A DNA stretch of 64,000 bases from Poriferisodalis sp965204195. GTDB lineage: Bacteria > Actinomycetota > Acidimicrobiia > Acidimicrobiales > Poriferisodalaceae. A program made the position numbers and the translations under genes. The DNA lies in the NCBI RefSeq assembly GCF_965204195.1, contig NZ_OZ241975.1, forward strand, positions 310,001 through 374,000, in the 5' to 3' direction. This document shows positions 48,948 to 57,332 of the stretch, one piece after another (within the stretch, counting starts at the first letter, position 1; each line of letters opens with the position of its first letter). Below the pieces are notes generated by a model. It ran no database searches and was not told the origin of the DNA. It worked only from the letters and a program-made list of their open reading frames with translations.

Positions 48948-49409
48948 GTGTCAGAAGAAGATCGTTCTCGCCTCTACGCTTGGTTCCGTGAGCAGCTCGA
49001 CGAGCGCCGCGCGGAGTACATGATGTCGTGCCTCGCGCCCGCGCCGCTGTCGGACCTGGTGACCAAGGAGCATCTTGAGAGGGTGCTGTCGTCGGCGTTC
49101 TCGGAGTTCGCGCTGAATCTGTCCGACCAGCGCGAAGCCGACCGCAAGGAGATGGCCGACCAGCGCGAAGCCGACCGCAACCAGCGCGAGGCCGACCGCA
49201 AGCAAATCGCCGACCAGCGCGAGGCCGACCGCAAGGAGCGCGAGGCCGAGCGCAGGGAGATCGCCGACGAGCGCGAGGCCGACCGTCAGGAGGCCCGCAA
49301 GCGTCACAGGTGGCTGGTGGGGATCGCTGTTGTGTTGGCGTTGGAGATCGTGGCGGCCGAGGCGGGCTGGTTGCAGCCGCTCACCGACCTGCTCACCGCG
49401 GCGTCCTGA
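48948..49409 (+). CDS. CCT4: long-coiled-coil member of the tail-anchored family
   Basis: The 153-residue protein (GTG 48948) shares the CCT2 head (SEEDRSRLYAWFREQLDERR, then AEYMMSCLAPAPLSDLVTK). The middle is expanded by tandem eight- to eleven-residue units based on DQREADRK/EREADRK, about six in a row and highly charged. A hydrophobic helix (WLVGIAVVLALEIVAAEAGW) precedes the C terminus. The repeated units suggest coiled-coil length changes by slippage or recombination. Confidence 0.8.
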   Translation: MSEEDRSRLYAWFREQLDERRAEYMMSCLAPAPLSDLVTKEHLERVLSSAFSEFALNLSDQREADRKEMADQREADRNQREADRKQIADQREADRKEREAERREIADEREADRQEARKRHRWLVGIAVVLALEIVAAEAGWLQPLTDLLTAAS

Positions 49410-49709
49410 TCCGCTGAGCGGTTCGCGGCTCGCGCACCCTGCTCCGTTCGAGCAGGCGCCCTGGGGGCGACGTCAGTGCGCGATCTGGGCCGGCCGAAAA
49501 TTCCCCTATGACGCGGCGGCGAAGGCCGTTACACTGGTCCTGTTCCGCGTATCTCGCGTATGCGGATCACCAGGTGGGGCCCACTGGGTGCGAATGCGCT
49601 GCGGTGAGCCCTTCAACCGGTCGGCGCTGTCACAAACCGCGGCGACGCGGGGTTTGACAATGCAGAGCGGGAGCATCTCCCGTCGTACAGAACAAGGAGA
49701 AAAGGAACC
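49410..49709 (+). promoter_or_regulatory. Leader region of the CWB2 surface gene
   Basis: This 300-bp leader contains a plausible -10 TACACT (49530-49535) and the tandem CGCGTATCTCGCGTAT just after it. It ends with the ribosome binding site AAGGAG (49692). A long untranslated leader of about 170 nt is implied, as seen in other abundant surface-protein genes. Confidence 0.45.
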
Positions 49710-52583
49710 TTGACTATTCGAACGAAGCGGCGTGGCAGGCGCTCGCTCGCAGCGATCTTGGCGGCGATGCTGATGGCATCGGTGCTCGCGGTCGTAGCGG
49801 GGTCCCCGGCCCAAGCCGCTAACACTTCTTTCGAGGTGAAGACCGATCACGACAACAACGCGGCCACCGACATGGTCCGTGAGTTCGCTGGTCAGGATCG
49901 CTACGACACGGCGCTGCGGCTGGCGAAGAACTTCGCTCAGTCCAAGGGCGGCCTTGGTGCTGTTCCGAATGCGTTCGTGTCGTCGGGCGAGACGTTGATC
50001 GACTCCATCTCGGTTGCCGGCCTGGCCGGCTATGTGGACGCCCCGATCCTGCTGACCCCCTCGGGCAGCCTGCACGGCGGCGTCGCTGATTTCATCGAGG
50101 ACTACGGCGTGAGCACGGTGTACGTGCTGGGCGGCTCTGCTGCTGTGGCCGACTCGGTGGTGACCGCCATCGAAGGGCTCGACGGGAAGCCGAAGGTGAT
50201 GCGCGTCGCGGGCGATGACCGCTACGCGACTGCCACGGCGACTGCGTCGATGATCGACGCGAATTCGTCGTGGTGCGGCACCGACGCGGTGTCAGCAGTG
50301 CTCATCAACGGCTCCTCCGACATGCTGTCCTACGGCGTGGCGGTGCAGACCATTGCGTACCGCCTGCAGCTTCCGGTGCTGATGACGGCTGCTGACGAGC
50401 TGCCTGACGCGACGGCGGAGTACATCACCGAGAACGATGTGGAGCATGTCGAGATCATCGGCGGCACCGGCGCGGTGTCTGCTGATGTCGAGGCGGCGCT
50501 GACCACGCTCGGTGTCGACACCGTGGCCCGGGTCACCGGCGACTCTGCTTCGGCGGTGTCGGTGGAGCTGGCCAAGATGGCCAACAACGGCTGCAACGAC
50601 GACTTGGGCCTCGTGTCCAGGGAACACGTGGCTTTGGTGCGCGGCAACCCTGACGGCGTTGTGGCTGCCCCGGTGCTGTCGTCCAGCCTCGAGAGCGGGC
50701 TGTTGGTGCCGCCGCTGGTGGTCGGTGACAGCCTGCCGGCGTCGGTGCGCGACTACCTCGCCGCCACGCCCAAGACCATCGGCGCCAACAAGCTGAACCT
50801 GGGCATCGTCGCCATCGGCGGCATGGCTGCGGTCAGCCAGGCCACGATGGACGCCGCTCTCACGGCGGCGGCTTCGTCGGGCGCGCTCACCGTGCAGATC
50901 GGCGCCAACAGCGACACCAACCTCGACAAGACCATCAACCAGGACGACCCGGTGCGGCCCGACACGACCACGACGATCGCCGTCGATGCCACGACGCCGA
51001 GTTCCTCGACGGGGCCGAAGTTCACGCTGTACTTCAGTGACGACGTCGCCCCTGACCTGGCACAGATGCAGGACATCATCGAGATCAACGGCGTGCCCGC
51101 GGTGATCGGCAATGCGGCGTCGAGCATAGAGGGAGGCGCGTGCGACAAGCGCCGGGTCGACATCACGCTCGGCCAGCCGCTCAACGCCGGCGACGTGATC
51201 TCGATCGTCGCGTCGAGCGCCACGTTCGGCACCGGGACCGACAAGCGCACCGTTGCGCCGACGTCGACGACGGTGACGGCTGCGGCGCCGGACCGTTCAC
51301 GTCCGACGATCTCGATTGTCGGCATCGCGGAGGCGTCCACGCAAAGGACCTCGTTCAACCTCAGCTTCTCCGACAACGTGGCCCTTGCCGGCACCGCTGT
51401 GCTCGCCGACAATGAGGTGAGGCTCGTTCCGGGGCCTGGCGGCGCTGCGGCGGAGGCGGACTCCGACCACGCTGCGGGCGAAGCTACGGCGACGGTCAGC
51501 ATCGGGCGAAGCTTGGTGCCGGGTGACCGGCTGGTGATCAGCCCGGGCGCTGTTGCTGACACGTCGGGGAACGTGAGCGCCGGGACGTCGGGATCGGCGA
51601 TCAAGGCGCAGGCGAGCCCGCGCATCAGCTCGGTGCTGATGAGCAACCTGAAGCACTCCGCGCACGCCAGCTGGACGGTTCCGGCCGCGCTCGTGGGCGG
51701 CGCTGCTGGCGATCATGTGATCGCGATCGGTGCGAAGCCCGGCGGTGACGCTGCTGGCGCTGCGGGCAACGGCTGGACGATGGTGTTCGACCGGGCCAGC
51801 ACCTACAGCCCTGCCAAGCCGTTGGACATCGACGTGCGCGTCGACACCAAGGGCCAGCGGGTCACGGTGCGGTTCAACAACGGCCCCACCACGGCCACCT
51901 TGGGCGATCTGCTCGCCGCGCTGAAGGCGAACGCCGCCTTCGACGAGCGATTCTCGGCAGGGTTCTCCAACTGCGAAGACGGGGTCGCCACGACCCCGCT
52001 GGGCCTGCTTTCGGTTCGGAACCAGTCGGTTGCCGCTAGCGGTACGGGGCGCACCCAGTTCGCGATCGAGGTGAACTTCAACGCCTTCGTCGACGTCGTC
52101 AGCAACGCTGAGCTGCTGACCGACGTCCTGACGGCGGCTGCGGTGCGCACCCGGCCCAATGCGTCCGAGACGCTCGCAGCGGGCATCACCCGGATCCGCA
52201 CGGAGCCGACTACAGATCAGGCTGACAACGGCCTGCGCATCGTCGACGACCTCTCGGCCGACTCCCCGTCGCTGTCCGAGACGGTGGTAGCCGCCACGCC
52301 TCCGACGCGCAAGGTGCGCTACGAGATGGAGACAGCGCTGGTGAAGAACCTGCCGATGGCACGTGATCTCGTCGAGACCGAAGCAGGCACCGGCGGCGGC
52401 CTCGCGGTCGTCGGTCCTCCGGCGATCGCAGCGTTCGATGCCGTCGCGGCGGTTGCTACTGGCTACGCCGCTGACGCTCCGACCGGGGCCGACAACACCG
52501 GCGCACAGGACAAGGTCGACGAGAACTTCAACGGCGCATCGCAGGTGCGGATCGCCGTGTCCAGCAGCGTCAAGACTCCCTAG
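49710..52583 (+). CDS. CWB2-repeat major surface protein, expression-locus copy
   Basis: The 957-residue secreted protein starts at TTG 49710 behind AAGGAG and has a signal peptide (SLAAILAAMLMASVLAVVAG, cleavage near SPAQA-AN). Three CWB2 repeats follow (about 55-400; FAGQDRYDTALRLA, RVAGDDRYATATAT, then a divergent third). Ig-like/SwmB-type strands come next (about 420-640), then a C-terminal region of about 300 residues ending KVDENFNGASQVRIAVSSSV. That C-terminal region is duplicated downstream at 53897 and 56832. An S-layer or major envelope role is inferred from the architecture. A strong hairpin terminator follows. Confidence 0.85.
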   Translation: MTIRTKRRGRRSLAAILAAMLMASVLAVVAGSPAQAANTSFEVKTDHDNNAATDMVREFAGQDRYDTALRLAKNFAQSKGGLGAVPNAFVSSGETLIDSISVAGLAGYVDAPILLTPSGSLHGGVADFIEDYGVSTVYVLGGSAAVADSVVTAIEGLDGKPKVMRVAGDDRYATATATASMIDANSSWCGTDAVSAVLINGSSDMLSYGVAVQTIAYRLQLPVLMTAADELPDATAEYITENDVEHVEIIGGTGAVSADVEAALTTLGVDTVARVTGDSASAVSVELAKMANNGCNDDLGLVSREHVALVRGNPDGVVAAPVLSSSLESGLLVPPLVVGDSLPASVRDYLAATPKTIGANKLNLGIVAIGGMAAVSQATMDAALTAAASSGALTVQIGANSDTNLDKTINQDDPVRPDTTTTIAVDATTPSSSTGPKFTLYFSDDVAPDLAQMQDIIEINGVPAVIGNAASSIEGGACDKRRVDITLGQPLNAGDVISIVASSATFGTGTDKRTVAPTSTTVTAAAPDRSRPTISIVGIAEASTQRTSFNLSFSDNVALAGTAVLADNEVRLVPGPGGAAAEADSDHAAGEATATVSIGRSLVPGDRLVISPGAVADTSGNVSAGTSGSAIKAQASPRISSVLMSNLKHSAHASWTVPAALVGGAAGDHVIAIGAKPGGDAAGAAGNGWTMVFDRASTYSPAKPLDIDVRVDTKGQRVTVRFNNGPTTATLGDLLAALKANAAFDERFSAGFSNCEDGVATTPLGLLSVRNQSVAASGTGRTQFAIEVNFNAFVDVVSNAELLTDVLTAAAVRTRPNASETLAAGITRIRTEPTTDQADNGLRIVDDLSADSPSLSETVVAATPPTRKVRYEMETALVKNLPMARDLVETEAGTGGGLAVVGPPAIAAFDAVAAVATGYAADAPTGADNTGAQDKVDENFNGASQVRIAVSSSVKTP

Positions 52584-52653
52584 GAGTCAGACGCACAGTC
52601 GGCCTGAACCGTTCGGGCGGCCCGCCCGCCTGACCGGCCAAGCAAACTGAGAA

Positions 52654-52681
52654 GAGCCCCGGGGTTTCGGCCCCGGGGCTC
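52654..52681 (+). terminator. Hairpin terminator of the CWB2 surface gene
   Basis: An 11-bp GAGCCCCGGGG stem with a 6-nt loop, without a T run. Near-identical hairpins end the two downstream partial copies (54858, 57126). Confidence 0.7.
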
Positions 52682-53036
52682 CTCGCGTCTGTGTCCGGCT
52701 CCGCGAATGCGTCTCGTCCCGCCCGAGCCGTGGTCTCAACTCCGGCGACGCTGGCCCACTGGTCGCCCTGCCCCGTGACGTTCCTGGCCGCGGCGCCAAG
52801 GTGCGACGTTCGTCCACCACCAGTCGACCCGCTGCGAGTCCGTCTCCGATTGCGTCGCCCTCCGCCCCGCTCGAGCTGACGCTCGCGCGGTGTGTCGCGT
52901 GCCAGCCGTGCAAAAGCGGAAGTGAGACGGGCAAGCTGCTCCATATCGCAGTCGCTCATGGCCAACCCGGCTTACAGTGGTGGTGTTGATCGGCGCAGCC
53001 TGCGATGAGGTTGCGCCCCGCAGCAAGAGGACCCCC
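52682..53036. other. Spacer between the CWB2 terminator and a small gene pair
   Basis: About 350 bp. A minus-strand frame (to ATG 52959) begins MSDCDMEQLARLTSAFARLA, which looks partly coding, but it continues through the terminator and is not supported as a gene. Confidence 0.35.
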
Positions 53037-53219
53037 GTGGCCGAGACCGTTCACATGCTCCTGCCCATCGACACTGACGACTCCGAGGCATTGGAGTTCG
53101 TCGCCCGCCAAGCGCAACGCTGTGCCGACCGAAGCAGAGCCGTCGGTGACATGGGCGCCGGCCCGGACGAACTGCGAGAGATCTTCGAGGAACGTGGCTG
53201 GGCTGTCGATAGCAGGTGA
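53037..53219 (+). CDS. Small acidic protein, first gene of a coupled pair
   Basis: The 60-residue protein starts at GTG 53037 with AAGAGGA ten bases upstream. It reads AETVHMLLPIDTDDSEALEF, then a helical tail ending LREIFEERGWAVDSR. It overlaps the next gene by 26 bp. The size and pairing suggest an antitoxin-toxin type unit, but no family is recognised. Confidence 0.5.
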   Translation: MAETVHMLLPIDTDDSEALEFVARQAQRCADRSRAVGDMGAGPDELREIFEERGWAVDSR

Positions 53220-53475
53220 GAGCTGGCGCTGGCTGTCGCTGAGACAGGTGCTCGACGCGTGGGAGCCGTTGCTTCCCGATGTCGAGACGACCGACCTGTT
53301 TCGGTTGCTGCTGGAGGTCTCAGACTCGCCGCTCGACGAGCTGCCCGGTGAGCCGATGGGGCCTGCTGAATCACGAGTGCGCACCAGTACCGGTTACGGC
53401 CTCGAGATTGCGTACGTGGTGGTGCATCCTGTAGAGGAATACGGCCTGCGTTTGGTGAACATCCGACACGTGTAG
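53194..53475 (+). CDS. Hypothetical protein, second gene of a coupled pair
   Basis: The 93-residue protein starts at GTG 53194 (AGGAAC just upstream). It contains SWRWLSLRQVLDAWEPLLPD, an acidic helix and a C-terminal stretch of strands (GYGLEIAYVVVHPVEEYGLR). The frame shifts relative to the upstream gene and overlaps it. No family is recognised. Confidence 0.5.
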   Translation: MAGLSIAGESWRWLSLRQVLDAWEPLLPDVETTDLFRLLLEVSDSPLDELPGEPMGPAESRVRTSTGYGLEIAYVVVHPVEEYGLRLVNIRHV

Positions 53476-53496
53476 TCGAATGCGGCACTGCTGCTG

Positions 53497-53888
53497 TCAG
53501 CCAGGCCACGATGGACGCCGCGCTCACCGTTTCACCGGGACGCACGGCCGAAACCGTCTCGGGGCTCGTGTATGTGATCACTGGCTGGATGGAGCAGGCT
53601 GATGCGGCCGCCTCAGGGCCGTCCTGCCGATCCCTGATCCTCACGGCGCTGTCGGATGGGGCGGCGCGCCCGTCCGAGCTCGCAGACAGGCTCGGCAGAA
53701 GCCGTCCGCAGGTCTCCGAAGCGCGTGCGCGGTTGTCCTGCGCCGTCCAGATGGCCGGCCGGGCTTCGGCCAGTTCGTTGAGTGCCGGGCACAGCTGGTC
53801 ATCAATGCCAGACAGGACGCGAAGTGCGACGGGCTCCCGGTCGATGATCTTGCGGCCGTTCATGGTCTGGCCAGCAGCCCGCGTGCGG
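53497..53888 (+). pseudogene. Mosaic of a CWB2 fragment and an HTH remnant
   Basis: Positions 53497-53535 copy about 38 bp of the CWB2 surface gene (50826-50864, encoding VSQATMDAALT). The frame then continues into a winged-helix-like segment (CRSLILTALSDGAARPSELA, then DRLGRSRPQVSEARARL). After that it degenerates into sequence that seems more coding on the minus strand. This is a junction product, not a functional gene. Confidence 0.5.
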
Positions 53889-53891
53889 CGC

Positions 53892-53917
53892 TGATCGCGA
53901 TCATGTGATCGCGATCA
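53892..53917. repeat. Tandem pair of perfect 12-bp palindromes at the cassette junction
   Basis: TGATCGCGATCA occurs at 53892-53903 and again at 53906-53917, separated by two bases. Homology to the expression-locus gene begins here. The expression copy has only the second half (ATGTGATCGCGATCG near 51715). Confidence 0.7.
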
Positions 53918-54789
53918 ATGCGAAGCCCGGCGGTGACGCTGCTGGCGCTGCGGGCAACGGCTGGACGATGGTGTTCGACCGGGCCAGCACCCACAGCGCT
54001 GCCAAGCCGCTGGACATCGACGTGCGCGTCGACACCAAGGGCCAGCGGGTCACGGTGCGGTTCAACAACGGCCCCGCCACGGCCACGCTGGGCGATCTGC
54101 TCGCCGCGCTGAAGGCGAACGCCGCCTTCGACGAGCGATTCTCGGCAGGGTTCTCCAACTGCGCCGCCGGGGTCGCCACGACCCCGCTGGGCCTGCTGTC
54201 GGTTCGGAACCAGTCGGTTACCGCCAGCGGCACGGGCCGCACCCAGTTCGCCATCGAGGTGAACTTCAACGCCTTCGTCGACGCCGTCAGCAACGACGAG
54301 CTGCTGACCGACATCTTGACGGCGGCCGCGGTGCGCACCCGGCCCAATGCGTCCGAGACGCTGACTGCTGGCATCACCCGGATCCGCACGGCGCCGACCG
54401 CCGGTGCTGCCGACGGCGGTCTGAGCATTTTCGCCGACCTCTCCGCCGACACCCAGGCGCTGCCCGACATCACGGCGGGGACTGACACGGCTCCGGTGCG
54501 CAAGGTGCGCTACGAGATGGAGACAGCGCTGGTGAAGAACCTGCCGATGGTCCGCGATCTCGTCGAGACCGCCGCAGGCCATCAAGGCGCCGCCACTGCC
54601 CAGGGCGCCGCCAACCCGGTGATCCCTGCCGTGACTGCGGTCGCGACCGGCTACGCAGCCGATACCGACACCGGGGCCACTGACACGGTGTCCGGCTCCG
54701 ACAATGCGTTTGACAAGGTCGACGAGAACTTCAACGGCAAATCGCAGGTGCGGATCGCCGTGTCCAGCAGCGTGAAGGCTCCCTCCTAG
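53897..54789 (+). pseudogene. 5'-truncated copy of the CWB2 surface gene (silent cassette 1)
   Basis: About 890 bp copy the last third of the CWB2 surface gene (from 51709). The protein frame (GTG 53905, 294 residues) has no signal peptide and no CWB2 repeats, so it could not be exported. Identity is very high in the blocks KPLDIDVRVDTKGQRVTVRF and KVRYEMETALVKNLPM and in the C-terminal FDKVDENFNGKSQVRIAVSS. Two intervening segments are clearly different (after ITRIRT, and between VRDLVET and DNAFDKV). The open frame has been kept, as expected for a donor cassette under selection through the expressed gene. Confidence 0.7.
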
Positions 54790-54857
54790 GAGCTAGCAGC
54801 ACAGTCGGCCTGAACCGCTCAGGCGGCCTGCCCGCCTGACCGGCCAAGCAAACTGAG

Positions 54858-54889
54858 AGGAGCCCCGGGGCACCCGCCCCGGGGCTCCT
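54858..54889 (+). terminator. Hairpin terminator after cassette 1
   Basis: A 13-bp AGGAGCCCCGGGG/CCCCGGGGCTCCT stem with loop CACCCG. It is a duplicate of the 52654 terminator. Confidence 0.7.
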
Positions 54890-54902
54890 CGCGTCTTCGC
54901 CC

Positions 54903-55067
54903 TCAAGACGTGTTCAAGCGCAGGTACCCGCTGCCTGGGCGCAGGCCGTCGGCATCGGGGTCCAGGGCAGGGCCGAGCGTTCGCAGCAGGTTTGAGATGT
55001 CGCCGGGAAGCCTGGGCAGGACCTCGGCCCATGGCTGAGGACGCTCAACTCGCGCTTCACGGGACAT
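54903..55067 (-). CDS. Short hypothetical protein
   Basis: A 54-residue minus-strand frame from ATG 55067 reads MSREARVERPQPWAEVLPRL, then PGDISNLLRTLGPALDPDAD. Amino-acid composition is plausible, but no ribosome binding site is clear and it ends next to the terminator. It may be a gene fragment. Confidence 0.3.
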   Translation of the reverse strand: MSREARVERPQPWAEVLPRLPGDISNLLRTLGPALDPDADGLRPGSGYLRLNTS

Positions 55068-55126
55068 GGCCTGTATCGGTGCATCATGTGTCGGCAGTAC
55101 GCTGACGGCAGCGAAAGGCGAGCCCG

Positions 55127-55309
55127 ATGGACACCCCGGAGCCCAGCAGTCAGTCAGCCGCTGCGATCGAGCCGACCATGTGCATCGACACTGCGGCGAC
55201 CCGTCTCGACCCTGCAAGCGCGATGCTCATGGAGTGGGTGGAGACCGGCGAACTGGACGCGGCGCTCGACCGCATAGGCACTGAAGACGCTGACTTGGCA
55301 ACTGGCTGA
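55127..55309 (+). CDS. Small hypothetical protein, possible antitoxin
   Basis: The 60-residue protein (ATG 55127) has AAAGGCGAG upstream. It is acidic with a helical tail (PASAMLMEWVETGELDAALD). The next gene starts 12 bp after its stop, so the two form a small operon like many toxin-antitoxin pairs. No family is recognised. Confidence 0.5.
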   Translation: MDTPEPSSQSAAAIEPTMCIDTAATRLDPASAMLMEWVETGELDAALDRIGTEDADLATG

Positions 55310-55320
55310 TTCCATTTCTC

Positions 55321-55752
55321 GTGTACATCATCGACGAAGTGCTGGCTGCCCGCGCCGTTGCGGGCCAACTGCCTGTCAGCTTGACTGAGGCGCCGTTGGC
55401 AATTTGCACGTCTGCCCACTGGCGGCTGCTGCGGGCGGTGCTGGCGATGCAGTTCGCCGCACCGGGGCCGGTCGGCCAGATACAGCGTCTCTTGGCACCG
55501 ATGAGCAGGCCGCAACGGGTCGCGATACACGCGCCTGCCCCCGAGGTGCTCCAAGTGATGGATCCGCGTTTGCACAGCAGCGTCGCGGCGTCATTCGCGA
55601 ACGAGCACGGCTTGAACTGGTTCGTGGCCGACCATGTCGGCGCAGCGGCATTCCACGAAGCCGAGCTCGTGTTCTCCAGCGCCCGTCGCGTGCCGCCGGC
55701 GATCACGACCGGCAGAGGCACGGGACTGGTGCCATATCGCATCGTCACCTGA
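55321..55752 (+). CDS. Hypothetical protein, possible toxin partner
   Basis: The 143-residue protein starts at GTG 55321. The N terminus YIIDEVLAARAVAGQLPVSL and the following TSAHWRLLRAVLAMQFA look like a helical domain, and the C terminus is beta-rich. It does not show the acidic residues of a PIN domain. The pairing with the small upstream gene suggests a toxin role, which is inference only. Confidence 0.5.
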   Translation: MYIIDEVLAARAVAGQLPVSLTEAPLAICTSAHWRLLRAVLAMQFAAPGPVGQIQRLLAPMSRPQRVAIHAPAPEVLQVMDPRLHSSVAASFANEHGLNWFVADHVGAAAFHEAELVFSSARRVPPAITTGRGTGLVPYRIVT

Positions 55753-55983
55753 CCCATGCTCTCCGCCTGAGTAGCCCTGCAGCGCCAAGAGCATCAGGGA
55801 GCCGCGCTGTTTGGCCTAGACGGCCTCAAGCCAGAATCCGAAGCCTCCTGAGCGCAGAGGCAGCGGCTCTGCGTGCCTCGGGCACCGCCGAAGGATCGAA
55901 CGCCTTCGATGACGCGAACCCGTCTTGGGGACGCGGCGTCGTCTGCCCGTTGGCCATCGTGGTGAAGGCCGCGACTGAGTGCG

Positions 55984-56193
55984 CTACCGACGCGGCGGTG
56001 TCGTCATGGAGCGCGCGGCGTGTGTCAAGGTCGCCCAGCAGGCACCAGATGTCGTAGTAGTGGCGGGCATGCCGGCCATCACCGCGTCGATGTCGGCGTC
56101 TGTGAGGCCCGACGAGGTGAAGAAGATGTCGATGTCCTCAGAGAATCGCTCGATCAGCCGGAACGCCTTGGACAGGCTGGTGCCGCCCTTGCC
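55984..56193 (-). pseudogene. Truncated AbiEii-type nucleotidyltransferase toxin
   Basis: The minus strand encodes GKGGTSLSKAFRLIERFSED followed by IDIFFTSSGLTDADID, the diagnostic GGTSLSK...RFSEDIDI motif of AbiEii toxins. It lies in a different frame overlapping the end of the AbiEi gene. The N-terminal ~70 residues before the motif and the whole C-terminal domain are missing. The toxin is therefore broken while its antitoxin remains. Confidence 0.75.
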
Positions 56194-56795
56194 AGTTCGG
56201 GGTGGCTCGCGCAAAGGTCCATCCAGCGCTTCCTCGCCAGCCTGTGCGGCTCGCCGGCGGCGGCGGCGGCTATCTCCTTCATTCGCGCCCTGCCGTCGCG
56301 TACCAGCCGGACGGTCGTGTAGGCGAGGTCGTCCATGCCCGACTCGGTCACCATCGGCCCTGCGCGCAGCACCTCGAGCACGGCAACCTCCCAAGGGGTC
56401 AGCGAGTTCACGAGCCGCCCAACCGGGCGCTGAGTGAACCTCAGCCCCGCATAGGCCGTGGGCGTCCGTCCGGGCACCGCTATCGAGACCGTCGCAGGCA
56501 CTTGCGTCGTGAGCCCGAGCATGTTGGCCGCCGCGACATCCGCCGGGCCCGAACCGGGGCCGCCGAGCGCAATCCCGATTTCTCTGGTGCGAGGCAGTGA
56601 CATGCCGATCGGCGTCGGGGTCCCCTTCCAGTACAGGCCCGGTCTGATGCGAACGAGAGCGTCGTTGCGCGTCAGCCGTGACAGCGCCGAGTCCACCGGT
56701 CCCCGCGGCCCGCCGAACTCGCTCGTGCGCAGGAATGCCCGTTCCGGGAGATGTTCGACACGGCGGGCGACTTGCGCTGAGACCGAATCGCTCAT
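56154..56795 (-). CDS. AbiEi-family (DUF6088-like) antitoxin
   Basis: The 213-residue protein (ATG 56795) has the AbiEi N-terminal winged helix (FLRTSEFGGPRGPVDSALSR, then LTRNDALVRIRPGLYWKG) and the middle AANMLGLTTQVPATVSIAVP and FTQRPVGRLVNSLTPWEVAV segments of this type IV antitoxin family. The last ~20 residues (after HRLARKRWMD) look replaced by a frame change at the deletion that removed most of the toxin gene. It ends inside that remnant. Confidence 0.8.
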   Translation of the reverse strand: MSDSVSAQVARRVEHLPERAFLRTSEFGGPRGPVDSALSRLTRNDALVRIRPGLYWKGTPTPIGMSLPRTREIGIALGGPGSGPADVAAANMLGLTTQVPATVSIAVPGRTPTAYAGLRFTQRPVGRLVNSLTPWEVAVLEVLRAGPMVTESGMDDLAYTTVRLVRDGRARMKEIAAAAAGEPHRLARKRWMDLCASHPELARAAPACPRRSG

Positions 56796-56831
56796 GACAA
56801 TAAATCATAACGAATTTCTGCCAAGAAAGCG

Positions 56832-57057
56832 AATGGCACGCGATCTCGTCGAGACCGCCGCAGGCCATCAAGGCGTCGCCAACCCGGTGATCCCTGCCGT
56901 GGCTGCGGTCGCGACCGGCATCGCCGCCGATACCGACACCGGGGCCACTGACACGGTGTCCGGGGCCGACAATGCGTTTGACAAGGTCGACGAGAACTTC
57001 AACGGCAAATCGCAGGTGCGGATCGCCGTGTCCAGCAGCGTGAAGGCTCCCTCCTAG
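56832..57057 (+). pseudogene. Short 5'-truncated copy of the CWB2 surface gene (silent cassette 2)
   Basis: About 225 bp copy the last ~75 codons of the surface gene, beginning at MARDLVET and running to the stop with KVDENFNGKSQVRIAVSSSV. The variable segment (GHQGVANPVIPAVAAVATGI, then AADTDTGATDTVSGADNAF) resembles cassette 1 more than the expressed copy. It directly abuts the AbiEi start region. The frame is open but has no start signals of its own. Confidence 0.7.
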
Positions 57058-57125
57058 GAGCTAGCTGCACAGTCGGCTTGAACCGCTCGGGCGGCCTGCC
57101 CGCCTGACCGGCCAAGCAGACTGAG

Positions 57126-57157
57126 AGGAGCCCCGGGGCACCCGTCCCGGGGCTCCT
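57126..57157 (+). terminator. Hairpin terminator after cassette 2
   Basis: A 12-bp AGGAGCCCCGGG/CCCGGGGCTCCT stem with an 8-nt loop. It is the third copy of the CWB2 gene terminator. Confidence 0.7.
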
Positions 57158-57332
57158 CGCGTCTGGCGTGTGCGCCGCCAATTGGCCAGCGGCTTCGGGC
57201 CGGGCGGACGTAAATCGTTGGACTCCGGCAGGGGCCTCGTGTTTGCTGTCCGCAAAGGCGTAACCCCGGCCGTTTGCCGAAGCATTGACGGTTCCGGGGT
57301 CTTCGATCGAGAGCTTACCCCTGGCGAGTCAC

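Noticed and set aside
51640..52583. The duplicated surface-gene ends as an assembly artefact
   Set aside because: The copies differ in the variable blocks and flanking genes are different and coherent, so a simple misassembly is unlikely; long reads would still be decisive.
54903..55067. Confident assignment of the 54-residue minus-strand frame as a gene
   Set aside because: No ribosome binding site and no homology; it is listed only with low confidence.
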